NCBI RefSeq assembly: GCF_020171785.1
Contig: NZ_JAIVAE010000010.1
Location: forward strand, 1 to 64,000
Direction of reading: 5' to 3'
DNA: 64,000 bases
Source: Guptibacillus hwajinpoensis
GTDB taxonomy: Bacteria > Bacillota > Bacilli > Bacillales > Guptibacillaceae
Shown here: one piece after another, positions 7,396 to 17,371 of the stretch
Position numbering within the stretch: the stretch's first letter is position 1
Layout: each line of letters begins with the position of its first letter
Notes under the pieces: generated by a model
What the model saw: only the letters and a program-made list of their open reading frames with translations
What the model was told of the DNA's origin: nothing
Databases searched by the model: none
Position numbers and translations under genes: made by a program

Positions 7396-8179
7396 AGTTA
7401 CCTGCGCCCCTATATTTCGTGACGCCAATATTCCACATAAAGATCGCGAATCCAAAAAAGACAGCGCCCATCACTGGGGTAAGAAAAGCATAACCGTACC
7501 ATTCTTCACGACCCAAGAAATAAGCAGATGGATAAACACCAACAAAAGCAAAAGGTAAGATCCACGTTAACACAAAGCGAATAACTTTATTGTAGATATC
7601 AACTGGATATCTACCATAGTTTCCGATATTATACATCATTGGCATAATGCTTGTTCTGCTATCTGACCAAAAACTAATACTGGCCAGCAAAATAAAGATC
7701 CCTGCGTAGACAAAAGCTCCGCCTAGAACCATGAAAAGAAACACAATAGGATCATACCAGGATAAGCTTAGATCAAGACGACTTCCTGCATATATCATAA
7801 CAGCGATACCAGTTAGTACCCCGAACAATGATTCAAGCTCCATCCGTTCTAAAATAATTTGAAACAAACTATGCACAGGTCTTGTTAAGATTCGATCCAT
7901 CTCCCCTTTAACAATATACCTTTCATTGAAATCCCAAATATTAAAGAAGGCGCCAAAAATGGCAAATGGAACGAGAAAAAAACCATAAATAAAAATAATT
8001 TCATCCTTCGACCAGCCGCTCAACATATTTGTATGTCCGAATACTACCAATATAAAAATGAGATTGACTGCTTGAAACAATAAATCTGACATAATTTCCA
8101 TCAGCATATCAACACGATAGGTTAATCTTGTTTTCATATACTGCGCTACATATAGAAAGAAAATACTCGTATGCTTCAT
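7394..8179 (-). CDS. ABC-2 type exporter permease (second subunit)
   Basis: 261 residues with about six membrane helices. It belongs to the ABC-2 permease group that works in pairs with a second permease and one ATPase. The conserved motif MDRILTRPVHSLFQ lies near residue 90, matching EFIRPYHYLL in the partner subunit. The start ATG follows GGAGGGTAATGG, and the gene begins three bases after the partner's stop. Substrate unknown; related systems export drugs or small lipophilic molecules. Confidence 0.85.
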   Translation of the reverse strand: MKHTSIFFLYVAQYMKTRLTYRVDMLMEIMSDLLFQAVNLIFILVVFGHTNMLSGWSKDEIIFIYGFFLVPFAIFGAFFNIWDFNERYIVKGEMDRILTRPVHSLFQIILERMELESLFGVLTGIAVMIYAGSRLDLSLSWYDPIVFLFMVLGGAFVYAGIFILLASISFWSDSRTSIMPMMYNIGNYGRYPVDIYNKVIRFVLTWILPFAFVGVYPSAYFLGREEWYGYAFLTPVMGAVFFGFAIFMWNIGVTKYRGAGN

Positions 8180-8182
8180 CCA

Positions 8183-8974
8183 TTACCCTCCCTGCACAAT
8201 CAAGCGTTTTTTTGCAATAACCCATAGCGCTTGAATTGGAAGAATCAAAATAACCGCCCAGACAAGCTGGAAAAGAATCGCCTCCCAAACCGCACTCCCA
8301 GTAAAACCTTCTGTAAAGATCATACTTGGAATATAGCTAATGGCTTGGAACGGAAGAAAGTCCATGACATTCTGTGCCCAACCTGGGTAGAAACTAATTG
8401 GAAGTAATAACCCCGAGAACAAATCGATGACAACGCGCTTTGCACGAATCAGTCCATCGTTGTTAAAGAAGAAAAAGGTCATAACACCTGTTAGCAAATT
8501 AATTTGAGTATTAACAATAAAACTTAGAATAATGGCAACCATAAAGAACATCCACGTCGAGAATGCAGCAGAAAATTCAATCGGGAAAATGAGGCTAACA
8601 ATAATCATCCCTGGAATAGAGAAGAAGCTTAATCTAAAAATCCCCTCCCCTAGTCCCTGCATCGTTTTCATTAGTAAATAGTGATAAGGCCGAATAAATT
8701 CTACTGCCACCTTACCTTCTTTAATCTCCTGAGCGATTTCTCGATCAATGTTGTTAAAGTAAAAAGCTCTTGCCATCCAGGCAACCGCAACATAGGTTGT
8801 CATCTGAATCACGGATAATCCTTCAATTTCTCCTTTTCCACCATAAATGGCATTCCACAAAAAGTAGTACGCTCCGATATTAATGCTATAAATTAAAATT
8901 CCGCTATAATAGTTCGTTCGATAGGCAAGCATCATTAAAAAACGAACTCGAATCATTTCGAGATATTTACCCAT
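8183..8974 (-). CDS. ABC-2 type exporter permease (first subunit)
   Basis: 263 residues from ATG 8974. The ATG lies within the end of the ATPase gene (ATGGGTAA overlap of eight bases), which is typical of translational coupling; a longer reading from 9073 would overlap the ATPase by more than 100 bases and has a basic, unlikely N-terminus. Six membrane segments are visible (MMLAYRTNYYSGILIYSIN, MIIVSLIF, IILSFIV and others). It pairs with the downstream permease. Confidence 0.85.
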   Translation of the reverse strand: MGKYLEMIRVRFLMMLAYRTNYYSGILIYSINIGAYYFLWNAIYGGKGEIEGLSVIQMTTYVAVAWMARAFYFNNIDREIAQEIKEGKVAVEFIRPYHYLLMKTMQGLGEGIFRLSFFSIPGMIIVSLIFPIEFSAAFSTWMFFMVAIILSFIVNTQINLLTGVMTFFFFNNDGLIRAKRVVIDLFSGLLLPISFYPGWAQNVMDFLPFQAISYIPSMIFTEGFTGSAVWEAILFQLVWAVILILPIQALWVIAKKRLIVQGG

Positions 8975-9980
8975 TGAGCATACCTTCTTCATAGATATTT
9001 CGAATAATCTCTTCCGTCGAAATTTCATGAATTTTAATATCCGTAATTCGATTTGCCGCCACAACTCGACCAATCACTTCAGAAATCACGTGCTCTTCGT
9101 TAATCACATTCGCAATCCATACGTTATCTCGGTCACCTTTTGTCCATTCTGCTTCGAGTTCTTTCAATAAAGGTTGGAGTTGTTCACCACTAACCTGTTC
9201 ACCAAACTGAAATTCAATCTGCTTTCCTTCTCCCCAGTTAGAACGGAGCTTAGCAAGTTCCCCATCATAAATAATTTGTCCTTCATCAAGCATGACAACC
9301 CGATCACATAACGCTTCAATATCTGTAAGGTCATGGGTGGTAAGTAAGATAGTGGTCTTGTACTTCTCATTAATCTCCTTCAAGAAATTACGAATCTTTA
9401 ATTTTACAAGGACATCAAGACCAATAGTTGGTTCATCCAGAAATAGAAGCTTTGGATTATGGAGAAGAGCCGCTGCTAATTCACAACGCATCCGTTGGCC
9501 AAGTGATAATTTTCTTACAGGCTTATCAAGAAGCGGTCCAATATCAAGCGATTCAATAACGTGATTCATATGTTCGTTATACACATCATCCGGTACGTTA
9601 TAGACTTTCTTAAGCAAACGAAACGATTCCTGTACGGCAATATCCCACCACAATTGAGAACGTTGACCAAACACAACGCCAATGGAACGAACAAACTTTT
9701 CACGTTCTTTATGAGGGTCCATTCCATTCACCCGAACAGTCCCAGAAGTTGGTGTTAAAATGCCAGTTAGCATTTTAATGCTTGTTGACTTTCCAGCACC
9801 ATTTTCTCCGATATACCCTACCATTTCTCCTTCGTTAACAGTAAACGATATATCTTTTACAGCAGAAATCACTTTATAATTACGCGTAAACAGATCTCGA
9901 AACGCTCCTTTTAAGCCTGAACGACTTGAATGAGATTTAAAATCCTTACGCAACGACTGCACATCAATAACCTTTTCCAT
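8967..9980 (-). CDS. ABC exporter ATPase
   Basis: 337 residues; ATG after AAAAAGGAGGATAACGA. Walker A GENGAGKST (about residue 58), signature LSLGQRMRCELAAALLH (about 158), Walker B LLFLDEPTIGLD and the switch His in LLTTHDLTDIE are complete. The insertion between residues 20 and 40 (KGAFRDLFTRNYK) is a feature of ATPases that partner paired ABC-2 permeases. A C-terminal domain of about 80 residues follows. First gene of a three-gene operon; the block is inserted relative to the B. subtilis order. Confidence 0.9.
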   Translation of the reverse strand: MEKVIDVQSLRKDFKSHSSRSGLKGAFRDLFTRNYKVISAVKDISFTVNEGEMVGYIGENGAGKSTSIKMLTGILTPTSGTVRVNGMDPHKEREKFVRSIGVVFGQRSQLWWDIAVQESFRLLKKVYNVPDDVYNEHMNHVIESLDIGPLLDKPVRKLSLGQRMRCELAAALLHNPKLLFLDEPTIGLDVLVKLKIRNFLKEINEKYKTTILLTTHDLTDIEALCDRVVMLDEGQIIYDGELAKLRSNWGEGKQIEFQFGEQVSGEQLQPLLKELEAEWTKGDRDNVWIANVINEEHVISEVIGRVVAANRITDIKIHEISTEEIIRNIYEEGMLNG

Positions 9981-10132
9981 TCGTTATCCTCCTTTTTACA
10001 CACCAACTTAGTTTACAAGAGCCAATCCTATTAAACAATCATTGCGCTTAAGTACAAGTGGGAATAGTGTTTTGTTCCGCTCTACTCATGCTACAATGGA
10101 TAGTGATGAACAAGTAAGACTAGGAGGTTAAC

Positions 10133-11422
10133 ATGAATTTCACGAAATCAGAACAACACCATAAAGAATCACTTGATATTATGCTAGGTGGTGTGAACAG
10201 TCCATCTCGATCCTATAAAGGCGTTGGAGGAGGCACTCCCATCTTCATGGAAACAGCAAAGGGGCCTTATTTCTGGGATGTAGATGGAAATAAGTACATA
10301 GACTATCTAGCCGCTTATGGACCAATTATTACTGGACATGCTCATCCTCACATTACAAAAGCGATCACAAAAGCTGCAGAGAATGGCGTGCTATATGGGA
10401 CACCGACCGTTCTAGAGAATCGCTTTGGCTCAATGCTTCAAGAAGCCATTCCTTCTCTTGAACGAGTTCGGTTTGTAAACTCCGGTACTGAAGCGGTTAT
10501 GACAACGATTCGTGTTGCAAGGGCCTATACCGGTCGCAACAAAATTGTGAAATTCGCTGGTTGCTATCATGGACACTCAGATCTTGTCTTGGTGGCTGCT
10601 GGTTCTGGTCCTGCTACGCTTGGAAGTCCTGATTCAGCAGGCGTTCCGAAAAGCATTGCTAGAGAGGTAATCACGGTACCGTTTAACGACATTGAGGCTT
10701 ATAAAGAAGCAATGGACAAATGGGGAGATGAAGTAGCGGGTGTTCTCGTGGAGCCGATTGTTGGTAACTTTGGAATCGTTGAGCCTGAAGAAGGTTTTCT
10801 TGAACAGGTCAATGAAATCACTCACCAACACGGTGCTCTCGTAATCTACGATGAAGTGATCACGGCGTTCCGGTTTATGTACGGCGGTGCTCAGAACTTA
10901 CTTGGTGTTGAGCCAGATATGACAGCACTCGGAAAGATTATTGGAGGAGGTCTCCCGATTGGCGCATACGGCGGTAAGCGCGAGATTATGGAACACGTTG
11001 CCCCTCTAGGACCAGCTTATCAAGCTGGAACAATGGCAGGAAATCCTGCTTCAATCTCAGCAGGTATTGCGTGTCTTGAAGTCCTCCAAGAAGAAGGGGT
11101 ATATCACCACTTAGACAAACTTGGAGAACGACTTGAATTAGGCATCCTCCAACACGCAAAGGAAGCCGGGATTCAGATTACAATCAATCGTCTCAAAGGG
11201 GCTCTTACCGTCTACTTTAATAACGAGAAAGTAATCAATTACAAACAGGCTGAGGATTCTGATGGAGAGAGATTTGCCCAATTCTTTAAACTCATGCTTC
11301 AAGAAGGAATTAATCTTGCCCCTTCTAAATACGAAGCTTGGTTTCTAACAACAGAACATACTGAAGAAGACATTGATGAAACGCTTGAAGCAGTAAAACG
11401 CGTCTTCCAACAGATGGCTTAA
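10133..11422 (+). CDS. gsaB: Glutamate-1-semialdehyde 2,1-aminomutase paralogue
   Basis: 429 residues, ATG after AGGAGGTTAAC. A PLP enzyme that converts glutamate-1-semialdehyde to 5-aminolevulinate, the first committed tetrapyrrole precursor. The PLP lysine is Lys268 in [18 protein letters not shown]; the NSGTEA (about 116-121) and YDEVITAFR (about 239-247) motifs are present. B. subtilis has this second copy (GsaB) next to ygaD and ygaE besides HemL in the hem operon; the context here supports GsaB. Confidence 0.93.
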   Translation: MNFTKSEQHHKESLDIMLGGVNSPSRSYKGVGGGTPIFMETAKGPYFWDVDGNKYIDYLAAYGPIITGHAHPHITKAITKAAENGVLYGTPTVLENRFGSMLQEAIPSLERVRFVNSGTEAVMTTIRVARAYTGRNKIVKFAGCYHGHSDLVLVAAGSGPATLGSPDSAGVPKSIAREVITVPFNDIEAYKEAMDKWGDEVAGVLVEPIVGNFGIVEPEEGFLEQVNEITHQHGALVIYDEVITAFRFMYGGAQNLLGVEPDMTALGKIIGGGLPIGAYGGKREIMEHVAPLGPAYQAGTMAGNPASISAGIACLEVLQEEGVYHHLDKLGERLELGILQHAKEAGIQITINRLKGALTVYFNNEKVINYKQAEDSDGERFAQFFKLMLQEGINLAPSKYEAWFLTTEHTEEDIDETLEAVKRVFQQMA

Positions 11423-11433
11423 TGGAAATTGAT

Positions 11434-11467
11434 AAAGACAGAATGAAGCAACTTCATTCTGTCTTTT
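11434..11467 (+). terminator. Terminator of gsaB
   Basis: AAAGACAGAATGAA / TTCATTCTGTCTTTT hairpin with a T run directly after gsaB. Confidence 0.9.
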
Positions 11468-11607
11468 CTACTATCTTTGGTATTATTTGAAATAAGCCTT
11501 GCTATCCGAACCATTCCGATGTATAACTAGAACGTCTCATATGTTTAAAAGAGGAAATAGAGGTTACTCTCTATATTAATAGTATGCAATGAAAGGATAA
11601 TAACAGA

Positions 11608-12690
11608 ATGAAGTTTGGTGCCCGTATTTTTAAAACAGGGCTTGCGATTACCATCGCCTTATATTTAGCAACATGGCTTGGATTAGAGCCACCTACTTTC
11701 GCTGGTGTAGCTGCATTGTTTGCGATCCAACCATCCATCTACAGATCGTATCAAACGATTATCGATCAATTTCAATCTAACATTATTGGAGCCCTGCTAG
11801 CCGTCGTTCTTGTTCTTCTTTTCGGAAATCAACCCATTGTCATTGGATTAGGCGCTATTATCATTATCGCCATTAACATTAAATTAAATATTGAGAGTAC
11901 AATTCCACTAGCTGTTGTAACAGTAATATTAATTATGAACGCACCACAAGAGGAATTTATTACTTTTGCCACCAATCGATTTCTCGTCATTATGGTTGGG
12001 GTCGTCAGTTCTTTCTTTGTGAATTTGATTTTCCTCCCACCAAAGTATGAAACGAAATTGTTTCATAAAATCGTAAGCAACACTGAATATATCTCACAAT
12101 GGATTCGACTTGCTACGAGAAATGACGCGGAACACAAAGTTCTTAAAGAAAACTTGATTAAATTAAAAGAAGACACAGTGAAAAGTGATCAGTACTTTCT
12201 TCTTTATAAGGAAGAGCGAACCTATTTCAAAAGAAGAGATTTTGTAAAAGCTCGTAAGCTTGTTCTATTCAGACAGATGATCGCTACAACAGAAAAATCA
12301 CTCGCTATTCTAAAAATGCTTGATCAACTTGATGTCAAGATTTTGATCATGCCCGATGAGGTAAGAAGGATGATTCAGACTCACCTTGATGAGCTGACCA
12401 ATTATCACGAACGTATCCATTTAAAATATATCGGCAAAGTAAGGCATCAGTCTCCTGAAGAAATGTTAAACACAGTTGGATCTGGTGAATCTACTTTAAC
12501 CGAACGCTATGTTGATTTATACGAAAGTGGTGAATGTAATCGTGAACTTTGGATGACAATCTTTCCTTTAATCGGTATGATTATTGATTACAACGACCAT
12601 CTAGAACACCTTGATCTGCTAGTCGATAGCTTCCATTCGTATCACCAAGAAGAAAATGAAGTCGACATACAAGAGCTTCATGCCAAATAA
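11608..12690 (+). CDS. ygaE: YgaE, aromatic acid exporter family membrane protein
   Basis: 360 residues; ATG after GAAAGGATAATAACAG. Four to five membrane helices fill residues 1-145 (GLAITIALYLATWLGLEPP, ALLAVVLVLLFG, VIGLGAIIIIAIN and others), followed by a charged cytosolic domain of about 200 residues. This matches the ArAE/FUSC-like half-transporter family to which B. subtilis YgaE belongs. Export of aromatic or other organic acids is a family-level guess. It lies downstream of gsaB but with its own 185-base upstream region. Confidence 0.85.
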   Translation: MKFGARIFKTGLAITIALYLATWLGLEPPTFAGVAALFAIQPSIYRSYQTIIDQFQSNIIGALLAVVLVLLFGNQPIVIGLGAIIIIAINIKLNIESTIPLAVVTVILIMNAPQEEFITFATNRFLVIMVGVVSSFFVNLIFLPPKYETKLFHKIVSNTEYISQWIRLATRNDAEHKVLKENLIKLKEDTVKSDQYFLLYKEERTYFKRRDFVKARKLVLFRQMIATTEKSLAILKMLDQLDVKILIMPDEVRRMIQTHLDELTNYHERIHLKYIGKVRHQSPEEMLNTVGSGESTLTERYVDLYESGECNRELWMTIFPLIGMIIDYNDHLEHLDLLVDSFHSYHQEENEVDIQELHAK

Positions 12691-12719
12691 AAAAATCAGC
12701 CGAATCGGCTGATTTTTTT
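12689..12719. terminator. Bidirectional terminator between ygaE and the peptide importer
   Basis: AAAAAATCAGCCG / CGGCTGATTTTTTT hairpin placed exactly between convergent stop codons. Confidence 0.92.
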
Positions 12720-13617
12720 ATTTCTTCATTTTAGGATCCAACGCATCACGGAGACCGTCACCTAGTAGGTTAAATCCAAGAACTGTTAGCATAATCGCAA
12801 GTCCTGGAAAAAACACTGTCCACGGAGCCTGGATAATGTATGAACGCGAGTCTGCTAGCATTTTTCCCCACTCAGGTTGTGGCGCCTGTGCACCGAGACC
12901 TAGAAAACTAAGCGCAGCCGCTTCTAGTATAGCAGTCGCGATCGCAAGCGTTCCTTGCACAATAATAGGTGCGAGGGAATTCGGTAATACGTGATGAAAA
13001 ATGATTCTTGAGTCTCTCATTCCAACAGCCCTTGCCGCCATCACATACTCTTCCTGTTTCACACTTAGCACTCTCGAACGAACAAGCCGTCCAAAGTTTG
13101 GAATATTTATAATGGCAATCGCGATCAGCGCATTTCTTAATGATGGTCCTAAAACTGCTACAACTGCAATCGCAAGAAGGATACTTGGAAAGGCAAGCAT
13201 GATATCAAAGATACGTGAAATAATTGTATCTACTAATTTACCGTAATATCCCGCTACCATACCTAATAAACTCCCTACCGCTGCTGAACCGAGTACGGCA
13301 AAGAAACCAACCCATAAAGAAATACGCGCCCCATAAATAATACGTGATAAAATATCGCGACCGAAATCATCAGTTCCAAACCAATGACTCGCTGATGGTG
13401 ATTGAAGTCGTTCACCTAATTTTTGTTCGTTAATCCCTTCAGGAGCGATGACCCCTGCAAAGATCGCTAGAAGAATGAAAAAAAGTACAATCCCCATGCC
13501 GACCATCGCTAGCTTATTTCTCCTGAATCCTTTCCAGGCTTCACGCCATGGCGATAATACTTCTTCATCTGGTTGTTTCTGAACGTTCACTTGTTTCTGC
13601 GGAGCAATTTCAGCCAT
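12718..13617 (-). CDS. Peptide ABC transporter permease, DppC/OppC type
   Basis: 299 residues with six membrane helices. The N-terminal cytosolic tail ending in WREAWKGFRRNKLAMVG is typical of the C-type subunit. The EAA loop for the ATPase contact is visible near residue 200 (EYVMAARAVGMRDSRIIFHHVLPN). Last gene of the five-gene importer operon, 14 bases after the B subunit. Confidence 0.93.
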   Translation of the reverse strand: MAEIAPQKQVNVQKQPDEEVLSPWREAWKGFRRNKLAMVGMGIVLFFILLAIFAGVIAPEGINEQKLGERLQSPSASHWFGTDDFGRDILSRIIYGARISLWVGFFAVLGSAAVGSLLGMVAGYYGKLVDTIISRIFDIMLAFPSILLAIAVVAVLGPSLRNALIAIAIINIPNFGRLVRSRVLSVKQEEYVMAARAVGMRDSRIIFHHVLPNSLAPIIVQGTLAIATAILEAAALSFLGLGAQAPQPEWGKMLADSRSYIIQAPWTVFFPGLAIMLTVLGFNLLGDGLRDALDPKMKK

Positions 13618-13631
13618 TTTAGAAGCCCCCC

Positions 13632-14636
13632 TTAGTTGTATTTGATTCGAGGATCAATTGCAGCATAAAGCAGATCGACAATTAAATTAATAAAAACAAA
13701 GATAACTGCAACAATGAGAATACCGGATTGAATGACAGGGTAATCCCTGAAATTAATCGCATCGTAAATATAACGGCCGATTCCTGGCCATCCAAAGATT
13801 GTCTCAGTCAGAATGGCACCCCCGAGAAGTAACCCCATTTGCAGACCAATAACGGTTAGAACGGGAATAAAAGCATTTTTCAAAGAATGTTTATAAACTA
13901 CCCAAAACATTTTTGTACCTTTTGCACGTGCTGTACGAACGAAATCAGATCGCATAACCTCAAGCATACTTGAGCGTGTCATTCGTGCAATAATAGCCAT
14001 TGGAATCGTCCCAAGAGCAATCCCAGGTAGAATCAAATGCTTAATGACTTCAACAAATTGATCCATTCTACCCTGAATTAAGGTATCAATAAGATAAAGA
14101 TGAGTAATGGCATCTACAGGATTTCTCACATTTTCGCGACCTGTTGATGGAAGCCATCCGAGTTCAAGAGAGAAAGCCCACTGTTCCATCAATCCAAGCC
14201 AGAAAACAGGCATGGAAACACCAACTAGCGCTAATACCATAGCCGTGTAATCAAACCATGAGTTTTGGAACCAGGCACTAATGATCCCTGCATTTACACC
14301 GATAAAAATCGCAATAACCATCGCAACAAGCGACAGTTCAAGAGTAGCAGCAAGATATGGCCAAATTTCCCCACTAATATCTGAACTTGTCCGAAGAGAA
14401 GTACCTAAATCTCCTGTAAATAAGTTTTTAATATAATCGATATACTGTAGATACCACGGCTGATCAAGACCAAGCTGTTTTGTTAAACTTTTTATTGCTT
14501 CCTCTGTTGCCTGTTGTCCTAAAATAACCTGTGCTGGATCGCCAGGAATTGCTCGAATCATAAAGAATACAATGAGTGTCATCCCGAACAATACCGGGAT
14601 GAGCATCAGCAATCGTCTAACTGTATAAGCAAGCAT
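13632..14636 (-). CDS. Peptide ABC transporter permease, DppB/OppB type
   Basis: 334 residues, ATG after GGAAGAGGTGAGTAG. Six membrane helices; the conserved start YTVRRLLMLIPVLFGMTLIVF, the GDLGTSLRTS periplasmic stretch and the EAA loop DFVRTARAKGTKMFWVVYKH are all present. It forms the membrane channel with the C subunit. Confidence 0.94.
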   Translation of the reverse strand: MLAYTVRRLLMLIPVLFGMTLIVFFMIRAIPGDPAQVILGQQATEEAIKSLTKQLGLDQPWYLQYIDYIKNLFTGDLGTSLRTSSDISGEIWPYLAATLELSLVAMVIAIFIGVNAGIISAWFQNSWFDYTAMVLALVGVSMPVFWLGLMEQWAFSLELGWLPSTGRENVRNPVDAITHLYLIDTLIQGRMDQFVEVIKHLILPGIALGTIPMAIIARMTRSSMLEVMRSDFVRTARAKGTKMFWVVYKHSLKNAFIPVLTVIGLQMGLLLGGAILTETIFGWPGIGRYIYDAINFRDYPVIQSGILIVAVIFVFINLIVDLLYAAIDPRIKYN

Positions 14637-14702
14637 CTACTCACCTCTTCCATCTGTAAAAATCATGTCGTCATAATATGTATGTAATGTTATGAAGAAT
14701 AA

Positions 14703-14725
14703 AAGGGGAGTGCATCACTCCCCTT
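14703..14725 (-). terminator. Intra-operon hairpin after the binding protein gene
   Basis: AAGGGGAGTG / CACTCCCCTT with TTTT on the minus-strand 3' side, between the substrate-binding protein and the permeases. It probably stops part of the transcripts, leaving more binding protein than permease, a common arrangement in importer operons. Confidence 0.72.
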
Positions 14726-14734
14726 CCTTATTTC

Positions 14735-16348
14735 CTATTGAAGCGTTACTTTTGTTAGCTTGTCAGATCCAGTTGGATGCGGGGAGAAACCTTTGATTGT
14801 ACTAGAGCCGCCAAGTGCTGGCTTGGAGTGTACAAGAGGAATCCACGGTGCATCTTCATGAATGATTTCTTGTGCTTCTGCATAAAGCTTATTACGCTCT
14901 TCTTCATCTGGTGTTGACTGTGCTTCGATTAGAAGATCATGAAGCTCCTGGTTTTCATAGTACGTATAGTTGTTGCTTCCAATGTTATCTTGATCAAGAA
15001 GGACGTATAGGAAGTTATCAGCGTCACCGTTATCGCCAGTCCATCCTAATAAGAAGCTATCCGCTTCACCATTACGAGCTTTTTCAAGATACGTTGCCCA
15101 CTCGTAAGATTTGATTTCAGCATCTACGCCAATTTCAGCGAAACTTTTCTGAAGAACTTCTGCTACTTTTTGACCATCTGGCATGTACGGACGTGGAACA
15201 GGCATAGCCCAAAGCTCCATTTCAAATCCATCTTCGTAGCCTGCTTCTTTTAGAAGTTCCTTCGCTTTATCAAGATCATACTCATAAGGTTCGATCTCAT
15301 CGTTATACCCACCGATTACTGGAGGCATCGGATTTTTCGCCGGCTCTGCTTGTCCTGCATAGAAAGAATCAATAAGCGCTTGCTTGTCTACTGCATGGTT
15401 TAGCGCTTGACGGACAAGCTTGTTGTTTAATGGCTCACGGTTTGATGTAAGACCAAGGTATCCAACGTTCATAGAAGGACGGAAGAACGTTTGAAGATCT
15501 CCATTGTCTTCTACCTGCTGAACATCAGAAGGGTTAAGACCATCCATCAAATCGATTTCTCCAGCCATTAAGGCATTTAGACGTGCTGAGTTATCAGGAA
15601 TCGCTCTGAAAATAACACTATCAAGTTTTGGATAACCATCCATCCAGTACTCTTCGTTTTTATTTAGAACGATTTTGTCATTTCTGTTCCACTGATCAAA
15701 TACAAACGGACCAGTACCTACAGGATTTTCACCAAACTTATCGCCCTGCTTTTCAAGTGCATCTGGACTAGCAATCGCAAATGGAGACATTGCGATATTT
15801 TTTAAGAATGGCGCCTGTGGACGCTTCAATTTAAATTCAACTGTGTAATCGTCTTTCGCCGTTACACTTTCAATAACGTGCCCTTCGTCACCTTTAAATC
15901 CACCAAACATGGATTTATAGTAATAGAACGCTTCTTCATTCCCATTCATCCAACGTTCGAAGTTGTAAACTACAGAGTCTGCATTAAAGTCAGTACCATC
16001 ATGGAACTTCACGCCTTCACGAAGAGTGAACGTATATGTCTTGCCATCGTCAGAAACTTCCCACTCTGTCGCAAGGGCTTCTTGCACATCTGTGTTATCG
16101 TCACCGTAATCAAGAAGCGTATCAAAAATATTCTTTGTTACTTTAAATGATTCCCCGTCTGTTACAGATGCTGGATCAAGTGATACGGAGTCACCGCCAC
16201 GGCCAAAGATCAACGTTCCACCGGCTTCTTCGCCTCCGTCTCCGGAGTCTCCCCCGCCGTTGCCACTCGATTCGTTCGATCCACCGCAACCGGCTAGACC
16301 AATCGAAAGTAGCAAAACAAAAAGTAATGAAAAAATGGTTTTCTTCAT
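14735..16348 (-). CDS. Peptide-binding lipoprotein of the ABC importer
   Basis: 537 residues. A signal peptide ends in the lipobox LAGC (Cys21) followed by a Gly/Ser/Asp-rich linker (residues 22-42). The body is a family 5 solute-binding protein, with the diagnostic stretch YTFTLREGVKFHDGTDFNADSVVYNFERW near 110-140. It captures oligopeptides or dipeptides outside the membrane. It is encoded third in the operon, after both ATPases, an order different from the usual A-B-C-D-F. Confidence 0.93.
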   Translation of the reverse strand: MKKTIFSLLFVLLLSIGLAGCGGSNESSGNGGGDSGDGGEEAGGTLIFGRGGDSVSLDPASVTDGESFKVTKNIFDTLLDYGDDNTDVQEALATEWEVSDDGKTYTFTLREGVKFHDGTDFNADSVVYNFERWMNGNEEAFYYYKSMFGGFKGDEGHVIESVTAKDDYTVEFKLKRPQAPFLKNIAMSPFAIASPDALEKQGDKFGENPVGTGPFVFDQWNRNDKIVLNKNEEYWMDGYPKLDSVIFRAIPDNSARLNALMAGEIDLMDGLNPSDVQQVEDNGDLQTFFRPSMNVGYLGLTSNREPLNNKLVRQALNHAVDKQALIDSFYAGQAEPAKNPMPPVIGGYNDEIEPYEYDLDKAKELLKEAGYEDGFEMELWAMPVPRPYMPDGQKVAEVLQKSFAEIGVDAEIKSYEWATYLEKARNGEADSFLLGWTGDNGDADNFLYVLLDQDNIGSNNYTYYENQELHDLLIEAQSTPDEEERNKLYAEAQEIIHEDAPWIPLVHSKPALGGSSTIKGFSPHPTGSDKLTKVTLQ

Positions 16349-16376
16349 GTTCTTCCCCCTTAGTCATGTTTGTGAT

Positions 16377-17357
16377 TTATACAAGGTCTTCTTCATACAG
16401 ATGACACGCTGTATGGTGTCCAGGTTCTATCTCTCTGAATTCAGGGACAACGGAGCTGCACACGTCCATCGCCTTAGGACATCTTGTGTGAAAAGGACAC
16501 CCTGATGGCGGGTTCGACGGGCTTGGCACATCTCCAGTAAGAATAATTCTGTCTTTCCCATAATCAGGATCTGGAACCGGCACTGCTGAAAGAAGAGCCT
16601 GTGTATACGGATGTTTTGAATCCAAATAAAGTTTTTCACTATCTGCCATTTCAACAATACGTCCAAGGTACATCACTCCGACGCGATCGCTAATATGACG
16701 AACAACTCCTAAATCATGAGCTATAAACAAATATGTTAGGCCAAGCTCCTTCTGAAGATCTTCTAAAAGATTTAATACTTGAGCTTGGATCGAAACATCA
16801 AGTGCTGAAACAGGTTCATCTGCAATAATTAACTTCGGATTAACTGCAAGTGCCCGTGCTATACCTATTCTTTGGCGCTGACCACCACTGAATTGATGAG
16901 GGTACCGCTTGGCATGGTAGGCACTTAGACCGACAATTTCAAGAAGTTCTCTTACCCTTTTTTTACGCTCTGCTTTATTACCTAGCTGATGAACAATAAG
17001 AGGTTCTTCGATAATTTTTTCAACTGTATGCCTCGGATTCAGCGATGCAAAAGGATCCTGAAATACCATTTGAATATCTTTTCTAAGGTGACGAAGATCC
17101 TTTTTGTTTAAGGTCGTCATTTCTTTCCCATCAAAAAGAACTTCACCTTCGCTTGGTTCAAGCAGTCTCATTAACATCCGTCCAGTTGTAGACTTTCCAC
17201 ATCCACTTTCTCCAACCAGTCCAAAAGTTTCTCCTTTATGTAATGTAAAGGTCACACCATCCACGGCTTTTACTGTTCCTACCTGCTGCTTAAGTACGCC
17301 TCCCTGAATGGGAAAATGTTTCTTGAGCTGTTTAACTTCAAGTAGTGCTTCTTGCAA
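16377..17357 (-). CDS. Peptide ABC transporter ATPase, DppF/OppF type
   Basis: 326 residues, TTG start at 17357 nine bases after AAGGGGGCACC. Walker [10 protein letters not shown] (about 52), signature [15 protein letters not shown] (about 157), Walker [13 protein letters not shown] and the C-terminal oligopeptide extension with GCPFHTRCP cysteines are present. Pairs with the D-type ATPase encoded 14 bases upstream. Confidence 0.94.
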   Translation of the reverse strand: MQEALLEVKQLKKHFPIQGGVLKQQVGTVKAVDGVTFTLHKGETFGLVGESGCGKSTTGRMLMRLLEPSEGEVLFDGKEMTTLNKKDLRHLRKDIQMVFQDPFASLNPRHTVEKIIEEPLIVHQLGNKAERKKRVRELLEIVGLSAYHAKRYPHQFSGGQRQRIGIARALAVNPKLIIADEPVSALDVSIQAQVLNLLEDLQKELGLTYLFIAHDLGVVRHISDRVGVMYLGRIVEMADSEKLYLDSKHPYTQALLSAVPVPDPDYGKDRIILTGDVPSPSNPPSGCPFHTRCPKAMDVCSSVVPEFREIEPGHHTACHLYEEDLV

Positions 17358-17371
17358 AATAGGTGCCCCCT